From contig BPJM01000010.1 of NCBI GenBank assembly GCA_026004615.1, forward strand, positions 62,001 through 126,000: DNA of 64,000 bases. The letters run 5' to 3'. The DNA is from Planctomycetota bacterium (GTDB taxonomy: Bacteria > Planctomycetota > J058 > J103). This document shows, in pieces, positions 35,417 through 42,885 of this stretch. Position 1 is the first letter of the stretch. Every line of letters begins with the position of its first letter. The translations under genes and the position numbers were made by a program. Under the pieces are notes generated by a model that searched no databases, was not told the DNA's origin, and saw only the letters and a program-made list of their open reading frames with translations.

Positions 35417-36484
35417 GTGGCACAGCAGGCGAGGAGGCCGGCGGTGAGAGCAGCGGATCGGCGCGGACACGGGTGGCGGGGCAAGTTGCGGCTGGTGGTC
35501 GGGGGACTGCTCGCCCTGGGGTGGCTGCTCTGCTGGCCCCGGAGTGCGGAGGCCGGCGCGTTCGTGCGGCTGTCCGAGCTGGTGGAGCGCTACGGGCTGG
35601 AGGCCGAGCTCGATGTGGTCTCCGGCCGCCAGGTGCTGACAGCAGGCGGGATGCGCCTGGTGATCGTGCCGGGCATGCGCCAGCTGCTCGTCGGCGAACG
35701 CGTGCTCGCGCTGCCCGAGCCGGTCGTGTGCGCCGAGGGCGACCTGCTCGTGCCGGCGGCGGCGGCGCACCAGATCGCCGAGGCCCTGGGGCAGCCGCCC
35801 GCACCGCGGACGGCTCCGGCGCCGGCCCTCGCAGCCGCCCGGGCGCCGGTGCTCGCCCGGCCGTCGTCTGCCGGCAGCGCGGGCGCCCCGCGCCCCGAGC
35901 CGCGGCGCCACCGCCCCTCCCGCCGGGCCGGGGCTGTGATCGCGCTCGATCCGGGGCACGGGGGCAAGTTCGACGGCGCGCGCGGCCACGGCCTGGTCGA
36001 AAAGGACGTGAACCTCGCGATCGTGCGCCATCTCCAGCAGGTGCTCGAGCAGCGCGGCTACCGGGTGGTGCTCACCCGGAGCGAGGACCGCGAGCTGAAC
36101 GACAACCTCAATGCGGATCTCGACGCCCGGGTGGCGGTGGCCAACGGTGCGCGCGCCCAGGTGTTCGTCTCGGTGCACGCCAACTACGCGGCGGACTGCA
36201 CGGTCGCCGGCTTCGAGGTGTTCCACCACGGCGGCAGCGCCGAGAGCGGTGCGCTCGCGCGCGCCATCCACGCCGCGCTGGCGCGGGGGCTGGAGGAGGA
36301 GGACCGGGGCGTCAAGACCGCCGGCTTCCGCGTCGTGCGGCGCGCGCGCATGCCGGCGGTACTGGTCGAGGTGGGATTCCTGAGCCACGCGCCCACCGCC
36401 CGCCGCCTCGCCACCGAGGCCTACCGCCGCCGGCTCGCCGAGGCGATCGCCGAAGGGATCGAAGACTTCCTCGAGCGCTCCTGA
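35417..36484 (+). CDS. N-acetylmuramoyl-L-alanine amidase (Amidase_3)
   Basis: A 355-residue periplasmic zinc amidase. GTG 35417 has AGGAGGA upstream. After the signal peptide, residues about 48-115 look like a copper-amine-oxidase-N-type beta domain (RQVLTAGGMRLVIVPGMRQLLVGERVLALPEP, as two halves), then a Pro/Ala/Arg linker, and the catalytic domain from about 175 with ligands His in IALDPGHGG, Glu in VEKDVNLAI, His in FVSVHANYA, and the catalytic Glu in VLVEVGFLSH. It cuts the bond between muramic acid and the stem peptide during cell separation or remodelling. It lies 205 bp from the divergent DUF481 gene and heads a same-strand cluster ending in PP2C. Confidence 0.93.
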   Translation: MAQQARRPAVRAADRRGHGWRGKLRLVVGGLLALGWLLCWPRSAEAGAFVRLSELVERYGLEAELDVVSGRQVLTAGGMRLVIVPGMRQLLVGERVLALPEPVVCAEGDLLVPAAAAHQIAEALGQPPAPRTAPAPALAAARAPVLARPSSAGSAGAPRPEPRRHRPSRRAGAVIALDPGHGGKFDGARGHGLVEKDVNLAIVRHLQQVLEQRGYRVVLTRSEDRELNDNLNADLDARVAVANGARAQVFVSVHANYAADCTVAGFEVFHHGGSAESGALARAIHAALARGLEEEDRGVKTAGFRVVRRARMPAVLVEVGFLSHAPTARRLATEAYRRRLAEAIAEGIEDFLERS

Positions 36485-36567
36485 GCCACCGCCTGCTGCT
36501 GCTTGCACCGGCCCGTCGCTGCCGGCATGATGCGCCGGCTCGGGGCGCAGGGGGACGCAGCGCGAAG

Positions 36568-37209
36568 GTGGACCATCCGCTCCAGATCCTCCGGCGCGCC
36601 GCTCGCGGCGCGCTCGCGGCAGCGATCACGGCGGCCGCGCTGGCCACCGGCGGCTGCGCCTCGCTGCAGGCGCGGCTGCAGGAGCTGCACGGGCCCGATC
36701 CGGACGACCGGGTAGAGGCGCTGCTCGCGCTCGCGGACGGCGTGCGCGCGGGCCGCTACGAGTATCTGCGCCGGCGGCCGGAGCTGGCGGCGGCGGTGCG
36801 CGGGGCGCTCGGCGACCCGAGCGCGCTGGTGCGCCAGGTGGCGGTGGAGGCGCTGGCGGACCTGCTCGGCTGGCCGGCGGCCGGCGCCATCGCGGACCGG
36901 CTGCGGGATGCCGACCCGTGGGTGCGCTTCACCGCGGCGCGGGTGCTCGGCGAGCTGCGCGCGACCGAGCAGCGCGAGCGGCTGGAGGAGGTGCTGGCGA
37001 GCGACGATTCCGAGGACGTGCGGCGTGCCGCAGCGCGCGCCCTGGGGCGGCTGGGCGCGCCCGAGGCGAGGCGGGCACTGTACCTGGCGCTCGGCGATCC
37101 GTCACCCGCGGTCCGCTTCCACGCCCAGCGGGCGCTCGTCATCATCGTCGGGCGCGACCTCGGTCCGGACCCGCGGGCCTGGCGGCAGGTGCTGTTCGAG
37201 GCGCGATGA
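36568..37209 (+). CDS. HEAT-repeat lipoprotein
   Basis: A 213-residue exported protein starting at GTG 36568. The leader has the lipobox LATGGC. The mature part is a run of about four HEAT repeats (for example DPSALVRQVAVEALADLLG, DPWVRFTAARVLGELRA, DSEDVRRAAARALGRLGA and DPSPAVRFHAQRALVIIVG). Such solenoids scaffold other proteins; no enzyme motif is present. The C-terminal stretch PDPRAWRQVLFEA mirrors the Trp-containing ends of the HEAT proteins at 52.7 and 57.2 kb. The next gene overlaps by 4 bp (ATGA). No strong ribosome-binding site is seen, so the start is moderately certain. Confidence 0.75.
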   Translation: MDHPLQILRRAARGALAAAITAAALATGGCASLQARLQELHGPDPDDRVEALLALADGVRAGRYEYLRRRPELAAAVRGALGDPSALVRQVAVEALADLLGWPAAGAIADRLRDADPWVRFTAARVLGELRATEQRERLEEVLASDDSEDVRRAAARALGRLGAPEARRALYLALGDPSPAVRFHAQRALVIIVGRDLGPDPRAWRQVLFEAR

Positions 37210-37766
37210 CGGTGCGGATCCTGTTCTCGCCGGAGGAACGGCAGTACACCGGGCGCGAGCTCTGCTCGCACTTCGCCTATCGGACCTGGGACCTGCCCGG
37301 CGACAGCGTCGTCGCCTTCACCGGCATGTGCTGGGTCGAGCCCGAGGCACTGGTCGATCTGGCAGACCGCAAGGCCGGCGCCAGCATCTTCAGCCGGCGC
37401 ATGCTCCACTTCATCATCGAGCACTTCGACCGCGATCTGCGGCTGGCGGTGTGGCGGCAGCGGCTGTTCGCCGCCATCGTGCAGCAGGAACTGCAGCAGC
37501 GCGGGGTGGCACACGTGGTGCGGCGCGGCGATGACCTCTTCGTCGGCGAGGCCAAGCTCTCGGTCTCGGTAGCGACCGCGAGCCCGGTGAGCACCCTGGT
37601 CCACTTCGGCATCAACATCGACGCCCAGGGCGCGCCGGTGCCCGCGCTCGGGCTCGGCGACTTCCGCATCGATCCGCGCACCTTCGCCCTGGCGGTCATG
37701 GAGGCCTACCGCCAGGAGTGGCTCGGCATCGAGGACGCGCGCACCAAGGTGCGCGCGGTGCCGTGA
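37206..37766 (+). CDS. DUF366-family conserved protein
   Basis: A 186-residue soluble protein matching my recollection of DUF366: an opening RELCSHFAYRTWDLPGDSVVAF, read here in two halves, then WVEPEALVDLADRKAGASIFSRRMLHFIIEHF, and the late AMEAYR-like helix. Fold relationship to a cyclophilin-like or amidoligase fold cannot be judged. The function of the family is not established. It overlaps the upstream HEAT lipoprotein and the downstream flippase-like gene by 4 bp each (ATGA and GTGA), so the three are translated from one message. That context would connect an unknown cytoplasmic enzyme with envelope components, which is inference. Confidence 0.8.
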   Translation: MTVRILFSPEERQYTGRELCSHFAYRTWDLPGDSVVAFTGMCWVEPEALVDLADRKAGASIFSRRMLHFIIEHFDRDLRLAVWRQRLFAAIVQQELQQRGVAHVVRRGDDLFVGEAKLSVSVATASPVSTLVHFGINIDAQGAPVPALGLGDFRIDPRTFALAVMEAYRQEWLGIEDARTKVRAVP

Positions 37767-38869
37767 GCGGGCCCGCGGCGGGTGGGCCCGCACGGGCCGG
37801 CGCGCCCGGTCCCGCGCCCCCCCTCGCCGCGGCTGCTGCACCCCCCGCTGCTGCCCGGCCGGCGCGCGGGCCCACCGCCTGCGGCCAGCGCGCCAGATCG
37901 ATCCTCAAGCTGGCGCTCGCGGGCGCGCTGCTGTGGTGGCTGCTGGCGAGCGGGCGGCTGGAGCCGGGACAGCTCCGGCGTGTGCTGGCGTCGGGATCGG
38001 CGCTCGGGCTGGCGATCGCCGTCATCGGCGCAGGGCTGCTCGTGATGGCGCTGCGCTGGTGGCTGCTGCTGCGGGCGGTCGAGGTGCGCCTGGGGTTCGG
38101 GCGAACGCTGGCGCTCGCGATGATCGGCCACTTCTTCAACACCTTCCTGCCGGGCGGGGCGGGCGGCGATGCGGCGCGCATGCTCTATGTGGCGCGCGAG
38201 GCGGCTCCGCGCCAGAAGCTGGAGGCGGCGACCACCGTCGCGATCGACCGGCTGCTGGGGCTTGCCAGCCTGGTGCTGGTGTTCCTGCTCGGCTGCGCAG
38301 CCCAGCTCGCCAGCGGCCAGGAGCAGGTGCTGGCGCGCCTGCTGGCGCCGCTCGAGGACTGGTTGGTCGTGCTGGCGGCCGCGGCGGGCGCGCTGGCGCT
38401 GGCCGTGGCGGCGGCGCTCCACCCGCGGGTGCACGGCTCGGCGCGGCTGCGGGGGGCGCTCGGGCGCCTGCCCGGGGCGGGAGCGGGCCTGCGGGTGATG
38501 CGCACGTTTCTGCGCACCGCACGAAGCGGGCGCACGGTGCTCCTGGCCCTGTTGCTCTCGGTCGCGGTGCATCTGGCCATCGTCGGCTGCTTCTTGGCGT
38601 TCGGGCGTGCGCTCGGCGACACGCTCGGGATAGCGCAGTACGCCACGATCGTGCCGCTCGGGCTTCTGATCAACGCGATACCCGGACCACCGCAGGGCCT
38701 CGGCGTCGGCGAGCTGGCGTTCGAAACCCTGTTCGGCCTCGCGACCGGCACCGCCGGGTCGGTCGGCACCGAGGTGTGCCTGGCCTGGCGCCTGGTGCAG
38801 AACGGCTGGAACCTGGTGGGCGGTCTGTTCTACGTGACGTTTCGCAGCGCGGGGCCACACCAGGCCTGA
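37763..38869 (+). CDS. Flippase-like / LPG-synthase transmembrane-domain protein
   Basis: A 368-residue inner-membrane protein. The first 50 residues are Pro/Ala/Gly-rich and probably disordered. The rest has seven or eight helices of the family that holds MprF transmembrane domains and the UPF0104 group. The key block is MIGHFFNTFLPGGAGGDAARMLYVAR, which I give here only in part as FNTFLPGGAGGDAARM, followed by DRLLGLASLVLV, and near the end LINAIPGPPQGLGVGELAFE. Members move lipids or lipid-linked glycans, or modify phospholipid head groups. No catalytic aminoacyl-transfer domain is attached. The GTG start overlaps the DUF366 stop (GTGA). Terminal part of the amidase-to-flippase unit. Confidence 0.85.
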   Translation: MSGPAAGGPARAGAPGPAPPLAAAAAPPAAARPARGPTACGQRARSILKLALAGALLWWLLASGRLEPGQLRRVLASGSALGLAIAVIGAGLLVMALRWWLLLRAVEVRLGFGRTLALAMIGHFFNTFLPGGAGGDAARMLYVAREAAPRQKLEAATTVAIDRLLGLASLVLVFLLGCAAQLASGQEQVLARLLAPLEDWLVVLAAAAGALALAVAAALHPRVHGSARLRGALGRLPGAGAGLRVMRTFLRTARSGRTVLLALLLSVAVHLAIVGCFLAFGRALGDTLGIAQYATIVPLGLLINAIPGPPQGLGVGELAFETLFGLATGTAGSVGTEVCLAWRLVQNGWNLVGGLFYVTFRSAGPHQA

Positions 38870-38916
38870 GGACGGCGGGTGGCTGCGCTGCCCGCAGCCA
38901 CCCGCCGGGCCGATGG

Positions 38917-38922
38917 TATCAT
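38917..38922 (+). promoter_or_regulatory. -10 box for leaderless PP2C transcript
   Basis: TATCAT 7 nt before the ATG at 38930, no ribosome-binding site between. A -35 hexamer is not evident, though a GG precedes the hexamer. Confidence 0.45.
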
Positions 38923-38929
38923 CCGCGGC

Positions 38930-39964
38930 ATGGACGCGGGGCAGGGCGGAATGGCCGAGTGCGAGCAGGACCCCGGTCCGCAGCAGGCTCCGGCGGCCTC
39001 CGGCACCCCGGTCGGGGCGGCCGCGCCGCGGTTGCGGCTCCGCATGTGCGGGCGCACCGATCGGGGCACGCGACGGCGGCTCAACGAGGACGCCATCGGC
39101 ATTCTCGCCGACCTCGGCTTCTGCGTGGTGTGCGACGGCATGGGCGGGCATGCCTCGGGCGAGGTCGCCAGCAGGATGACCGTCGAGCTCCTGGAGCGCC
39201 GGATGCGCGAGGCGGTGCCGCCGCTGGCGGCGCGCACCCCCGAGCAGGACCGGGCGGTGCGCGAGCGACTGCCCGGCCTGTTGGGCGCGGCGCTGGCGGC
39301 GGCGAACCTGCAGGTGTACGAACGCGGCCGCAGCGACCCGGAGATCGAGCGCGGCCGCCCGATGGGCACGACCGTGGCCGCGCTGGCGCTGGCGGGCGAC
39401 CGGGTGGTGCTGGCCCATATCGGCGACAGCCGCATCTACCGCCTGCGGCAGGGGCGCCTGCAGGCGCTGACGCGGGATCACAGCGTCATCACGCCGCCGG
39501 AGGCGCAGCGGCTGGGCCGCAAGCGCAAGTACGTGACCCGCGCGCTGGGTACCCGCCGCCGGGTGCGAGCCGAGCTGGGCGCGACGGATGCGGCGCCGGG
39601 AGACGTGTTCCTGCTGTGCACCGACGGCCTGACGGACGTGGTGCACGACGACGAGCTGCAGCGGATCCTGCTGGCGGCGGCGGGTGACGGCGAGCTGGAG
39701 GGCACGCCGGATCTGCTGGTGGAACTGGCGAATCGGCGAGGTGGTCGCGACAACGTGAGCGTGGTCGTGGCCGTCGTCGAGGCGGCGCCCCCCGGCGGCC
39801 GCCTGCAGCCGACCGTCGAGCGGCCCGAGGCGGCGGAGCCGCCGGCGGTGCCGCCGCCGCCGCCCGCGGGTGGGGAGACCGGCGAACTCCGCCCGGAGGA
39901 TCTGGCGTTGCGAGACCTGCCGGCACCGCCTCCCCCACCCCCGCTGGAGCCGCCGCCGGGCTGA
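38930..39964 (+). CDS. PP2C-family serine/threonine phosphatase
   Basis: A 344-residue protein. The PP2C domain spans about residues 35-285: RRRLNEDAIG with the first metal ligand, VVCDGMGGHASGEVAS, GTTVAALALAG, VVLAHIGDSRIYRL, LTRDHSVI, FLLCTDGLTDVV, and GGRDNVSVVVAVVE with the last metal aspartate. Each conserved acidic residue is present. The C-terminal 60 residues are a Pro/Glu-rich tail with runs of prolines, a likely spacer or SH3-type ligand. It is the natural counter-enzyme of Ser/Thr kinases such as the one at 59.1 kb. The ATG at 38930 is preceded by a -10 box rather than a ribosome-binding site. Confidence 0.93.
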   Translation: MDAGQGGMAECEQDPGPQQAPAASGTPVGAAAPRLRLRMCGRTDRGTRRRLNEDAIGILADLGFCVVCDGMGGHASGEVASRMTVELLERRMREAVPPLAARTPEQDRAVRERLPGLLGAALAAANLQVYERGRSDPEIERGRPMGTTVAALALAGDRVVLAHIGDSRIYRLRQGRLQALTRDHSVITPPEAQRLGRKRKYVTRALGTRRRVRAELGATDAAPGDVFLLCTDGLTDVVHDDELQRILLAAAGDGELEGTPDLLVELANRRGGRDNVSVVVAVVEAAPPGGRLQPTVERPEAAEPPAVPPPPPAGGETGELRPEDLALRDLPAPPPPPPLEPPPG

Positions 39965-40022
39965 ACCGCGGCCCGGCGCACCGGTGCCGGCCGCGCGCTG
40001 GCAACGCAGGCCGGCCTTCCGC

Positions 40023-40028
40023 TAGAAT
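40023..40028 (+). promoter_or_regulatory. -10 box of the PAC2 gene
   Basis: TAGAAT, 39 nt before the GTG start. Here a proper leader with GGGGGAGG (40057-40064) is present, in contrast to the leaderless neighbour. Confidence 0.4.
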
Positions 40029-40067
40029 CCCGCTGGAGAAGCCGGGACGTACCACCGGGGGAGGCAC

Positions 40068-41051
40068 GTGGAGCGAGAGCTGAACAGACCGTGGCTGGTC
40101 GCCGCCTGGCCGGGCATGGGCAACGTCGCGATCGGCGCCGCGGCGTACCTGGTGGAGAGCCTAGGTGCGGTCCGGCTGGCGGAGTTGCCACCGGGAGATT
40201 ACTTCGACCTCAAGCGGATCGAGGTCAAGGGAGGCATCGTCCAGAGCGCGCGCCTGCCCCGCAGCACGTTCTACGGCTGGCGTGACCCGCGGGGGCGGCG
40301 CGACCTGGTCGTGTTCGTGGGCGAGGCGCAGCCGAGCGAACGGGGCTACGAGTTCTGCAGCCAGCTCATGGGCATGGCGGCGGAGTACGGAATCGAACGG
40401 GTCTTCACCTTTGCCGCCATGGCGACCCCCATACACCCCAGCGCCGAACCGCGGGTGTTCGCGGTCGCCACCCACCCGCGGTTGCTCGACGAGGTGCGGC
40501 GCGAGCGGGTGCACGTGTTGAACGAGGGCGAGATCACCGGGCTCAACGGCGTGCTGCTGGCCTCGGCGCTGGAGCGCGGGGTGGGCGGGGTGTGCCTGCT
40601 GGGGGAGCTGCCGTTCTTCGCCATCGGGGTGCCCAACCCCAAGGCCTCGCTGGCGGTGCTGCGGGTCTTCCAGAGCCTCGCCGGACTGAGCCTCGAGCTG
40701 CGCGAGATGGAGCAGCAGGCGGCGGCGGTCGAGCGCGGACTGCTCTCCCTTTTGGAGCGGATGAACCGCGCGGCGCAGGCCCGCGCCGCCGGCGAGGAAG
40801 AGGAGGCGGGCTTCTCGGTGCCGGGCTTCGCGGCCGGCGCCGAGGAAGAAGAGCAGTCCGCGGAGAGCGAACCCGCCGAGCAGCCGCAACCGCAGCTGGA
40901 TGCCCGCGCGCGCCGCCGGATCGAGCAGCTGTTCGAACGCGCGCGCCAGGACCGGACCAAGGCGCTGGAGCTCAAGCACGAGTTGGACCGGCTCGGCGTC
41001 TTCAAGCAGTACGAGGACCGCTTCCTCGACCTGTTCAAGACCGGGGAGTAG
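40068..41051 (+). CDS. PAC2-family (proteasome-assembly-chaperone-like) protein
   Basis: A 327-residue cytoplasmic protein. The PAC2 fold covers residues 1-215: RPWLVAAWPGMGNVAIGAAAYL, split here as WLVAAWPGMGNVA and IGAAAYLVE, then LVVFVGEAQPSERGYEF, VFTFAAMATPIHPS, GEITGLNGVLLASAL and LPFFAIGVPNPKASLAVL. The family is named after the eukaryotic proteasome chaperone; bacterial members are common and mostly uncharacterised. After the fold comes an acidic linker rich in Glu (about 245-275) and a charged C-terminal helix with a short coiled-coil character. The GTG start has GGGGGAGG upstream. No proteasome or Pup gene is in the window, so a link to proteolysis is unproven. Confidence 0.88.
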   Translation: MERELNRPWLVAAWPGMGNVAIGAAAYLVESLGAVRLAELPPGDYFDLKRIEVKGGIVQSARLPRSTFYGWRDPRGRRDLVVFVGEAQPSERGYEFCSQLMGMAAEYGIERVFTFAAMATPIHPSAEPRVFAVATHPRLLDEVRRERVHVLNEGEITGLNGVLLASALERGVGGVCLLGELPFFAIGVPNPKASLAVLRVFQSLAGLSLELREMEQQAAAVERGLLSLLERMNRAAQARAAGEEEEAGFSVPGFAAGAEEEEQSAESEPAEQPQPQLDARARRRIEQLFERARQDRTKALELKHELDRLGVFKQYEDRFLDLFKTGE

Positions 41052-41515
41052 CGCGGCAGAGCCTGCTGGCGGCTCGCCATCGCCCCCGGGCGGCGGCGCG
41101 CCGACCGCAGGTCCCGCTCCGGCGACGGCCGCCAGCCATGGGCCTGCGCCGAGCAGCGGCGCGCGCGGCGCGCAGCTCCGGGCCGCGGGTGCGTATGCCC
41201 CGGCGGGGCCAGGCTGCGCCTCCCCCTCCCGTCTGCTCTCCGCGCTCCGGCCCGATGCCCGCCGCCCTCGACCCGGAAAAGAAAAACGGGCCATGTCCGA
41301 GGACCGACCGCCTGCGCCTGTCCCATCGGTCCCCAGGCGGACGTTTCGATCGGGCGCGAATGGCGGACATTTCGATTGGGTTGCTCCACGGCGCGCTACC
41401 GCCTTGACGAGCGGGCAGGGCCGTGGTCTTCTATAGGCCATTTTCCCGAGGGGCACTCCCGCGTTTGCACCCGGACGGCGGCGCGCGGGCGACACACGAG
41501 GTGGAGGGGGACGAC
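41052..41515. other. Intergenic region with transposon-end-like repeats
   Basis: 464 bp upstream of the FadL gene. The middle is less GC-rich than the surroundings (an AAAAGAAAAACGGG tract at 41277-41290). It holds two copies of a GGCGGAC-TTTCGAT-GGG motif and a TTGACG (41405-41410) followed by TATAGG (41433-41438), but the 22-nt spacing is too long for a standard promoter. No coding frame is supported. Confidence 0.5.
41336..41380. repeat. Paired 19-bp motif resembling transposon-end repeats
   Basis: GGCGGACGTTTCGATCGGG at 41336-41354 and GGCGGACATTTCGATTGGG at 41362-41380, 26-bp period, followed by TTGC. The pair at 21825-21876 carries the same motif in reverse orientation. It may be the left-over end of an insertion element or a regulatory iteron. 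Confidence 0.5.
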
Positions 41516-42853
41516 ATGCCAGGCTCCGGCTGGTGGCGCGTGCTGGCGGTGGCGGGGCTTCTGTGCGGGGCGGCGGTGCCGGCGCGCGGCGGCGGCTTCC
41601 AGCTGCAGGACTTCGATGCCAAGGCGCTCGGGATGGCGAACGCCTTCGCCGCCACCGCCGACAACCCCGCCGCCGTCTACTTCAACCCGGCGGGGCTGAC
41701 CCAGCTCGATCCCGGCCTGCACGGCTCGGCCGCCTCGGTCATGATCGTGCCCGACACCGAGTTCCGCGCCGATGCCGGCCACGGGCGCGACACCGAGATG
41801 GAGGCCGACTTCGTGGCGCTGGGCGCCGGCTTCCTCGCGCTCAAGCTCGGCGAGAACCTGGCCGTGGGCGGGGGCATCTTCACGCCCTTCGGGCTCGGCG
41901 TGAAGTACCCGGACAGCTGGGGCGGGCGCTACATCGTCACCAAGGCCAGCATCGTCATCGCCGAGGGCAACCTCACCGTCGCCAGCAAGGTGCCGCTCGG
42001 CGAGGGCATCGAGCTGTCCCTGGCTGCCGGCGGCAGCCTCGCCGGCGGCGAGATCCAGCTCAAGCGGCACGTGGACTTCCGCTTCCTCGGCGCCGACGAC
42101 GGGCGGGCCGACCTGCGGCTGCGCACCAACCGGAGCGTGCGCAACGTGCTCGCCTTTCCGGCGATGTTCCTCGGCGGCAAGGTGGTGCCGCGCTGGAACC
42201 TCGCCGGCATGCTCCACCTCATGGACAACCGCATCCGGCTCGGGGTGAGCTACCGCGACGGGCTGCACGACGTCGAGGCGCGGGGCCGGCTCAAGATCGC
42301 GCGGGCCCCCGTGATCACCGGGCTCAACGGCCGCTTCACCGCCGAGACCGAGACGCGGCTGCCCGGGGAGCTCAGGGCCGGCATCGCGGTGGAGCCCTTC
42401 GACGGGCTGACGCTGGAGCTGGATTACCGGTGGGTGAACTGGTCGGTGCTGCGGCGGCTCAAGGCGACGGTGGACGGGCCGAGCGGCGATGTGGAGATCC
42501 CGCTCGAGTACCGCGACTCCCACTACGTCGCGGTAGCGGCGGACTACAAGGTCACCCCGGCGCTGTCGGTGCGGGGGGGGCTGCTCTGGGACCAGAGCCC
42601 GGTGCCCGACCGCACCTTCAGCCCGACGGTGCCGGACAACCACCGCATCGGTTTCTCGCTGGGCGTGGGCTACGAGATCACCGACGGGGTGACGGTCGAT
42701 CTGGCCTACCTCGGCCTGTATATCTTCCCGCGCGACAAGGACAACGACATCGGCGCGGACGCCGCGCCTGGCGGCGGCGGGCTTCCGCGCGCCAACGGCC
42801 GGTACCGGACCTGGGCCAACCTGATCGGCATCACCGTGGGGCTGAAGCTGTGA
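41516..42853 (+). CDS. FadL/OmpP1-family outer-membrane transporter
   Basis: A 445-residue beta-barrel. A signal peptide ends near AVPARGGGF; the mature protein starts with the FadL hallmark GGFQLQDFDAKALGMANAF and continues with NPAAVYFNPAGLTQL, an NPAGL loop that is diagnostic of the FadL family. Strand pairs follow throughout (GIAVEPFDGLTLELDYRWVNWS, VAVAADYKVTPALSVRGGLLWD), ending in the usual C-terminal barrel strand GITVGLKL. Members carry fatty acids, aromatic hydrocarbons or other hydrophobic molecules across the outer membrane. ATG 41516 has GGAGGGGG upstream. The next gene begins almost at its stop, which suggests that porin and lipoprotein act on the same substrate. Confidence 0.93.
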   Translation: MPGSGWWRVLAVAGLLCGAAVPARGGGFQLQDFDAKALGMANAFAATADNPAAVYFNPAGLTQLDPGLHGSAASVMIVPDTEFRADAGHGRDTEMEADFVALGAGFLALKLGENLAVGGGIFTPFGLGVKYPDSWGGRYIVTKASIVIAEGNLTVASKVPLGEGIELSLAAGGSLAGGEIQLKRHVDFRFLGADDGRADLRLRTNRSVRNVLAFPAMFLGGKVVPRWNLAGMLHLMDNRIRLGVSYRDGLHDVEARGRLKIARAPVITGLNGRFTAETETRLPGELRAGIAVEPFDGLTLELDYRWVNWSVLRRLKATVDGPSGDVEIPLEYRDSHYVAVAADYKVTPALSVRGGLLWDQSPVPDRTFSPTVPDNHRIGFSLGVGYEITDGVTVDLAYLGLYIFPRDKDNDIGADAAPGGGGLPRANGRYRTWANLIGITVGLKL

Positions 42854-42885
42854 CAGGCGGCTGGAGCGAGGGGATGGGACACGCC

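Noticed and set aside
41405..41438. TTGACG ... TATAGG as the FadL promoter
   Set aside because: A spacing of 22 nt is too long for a sigma-70-type promoter.
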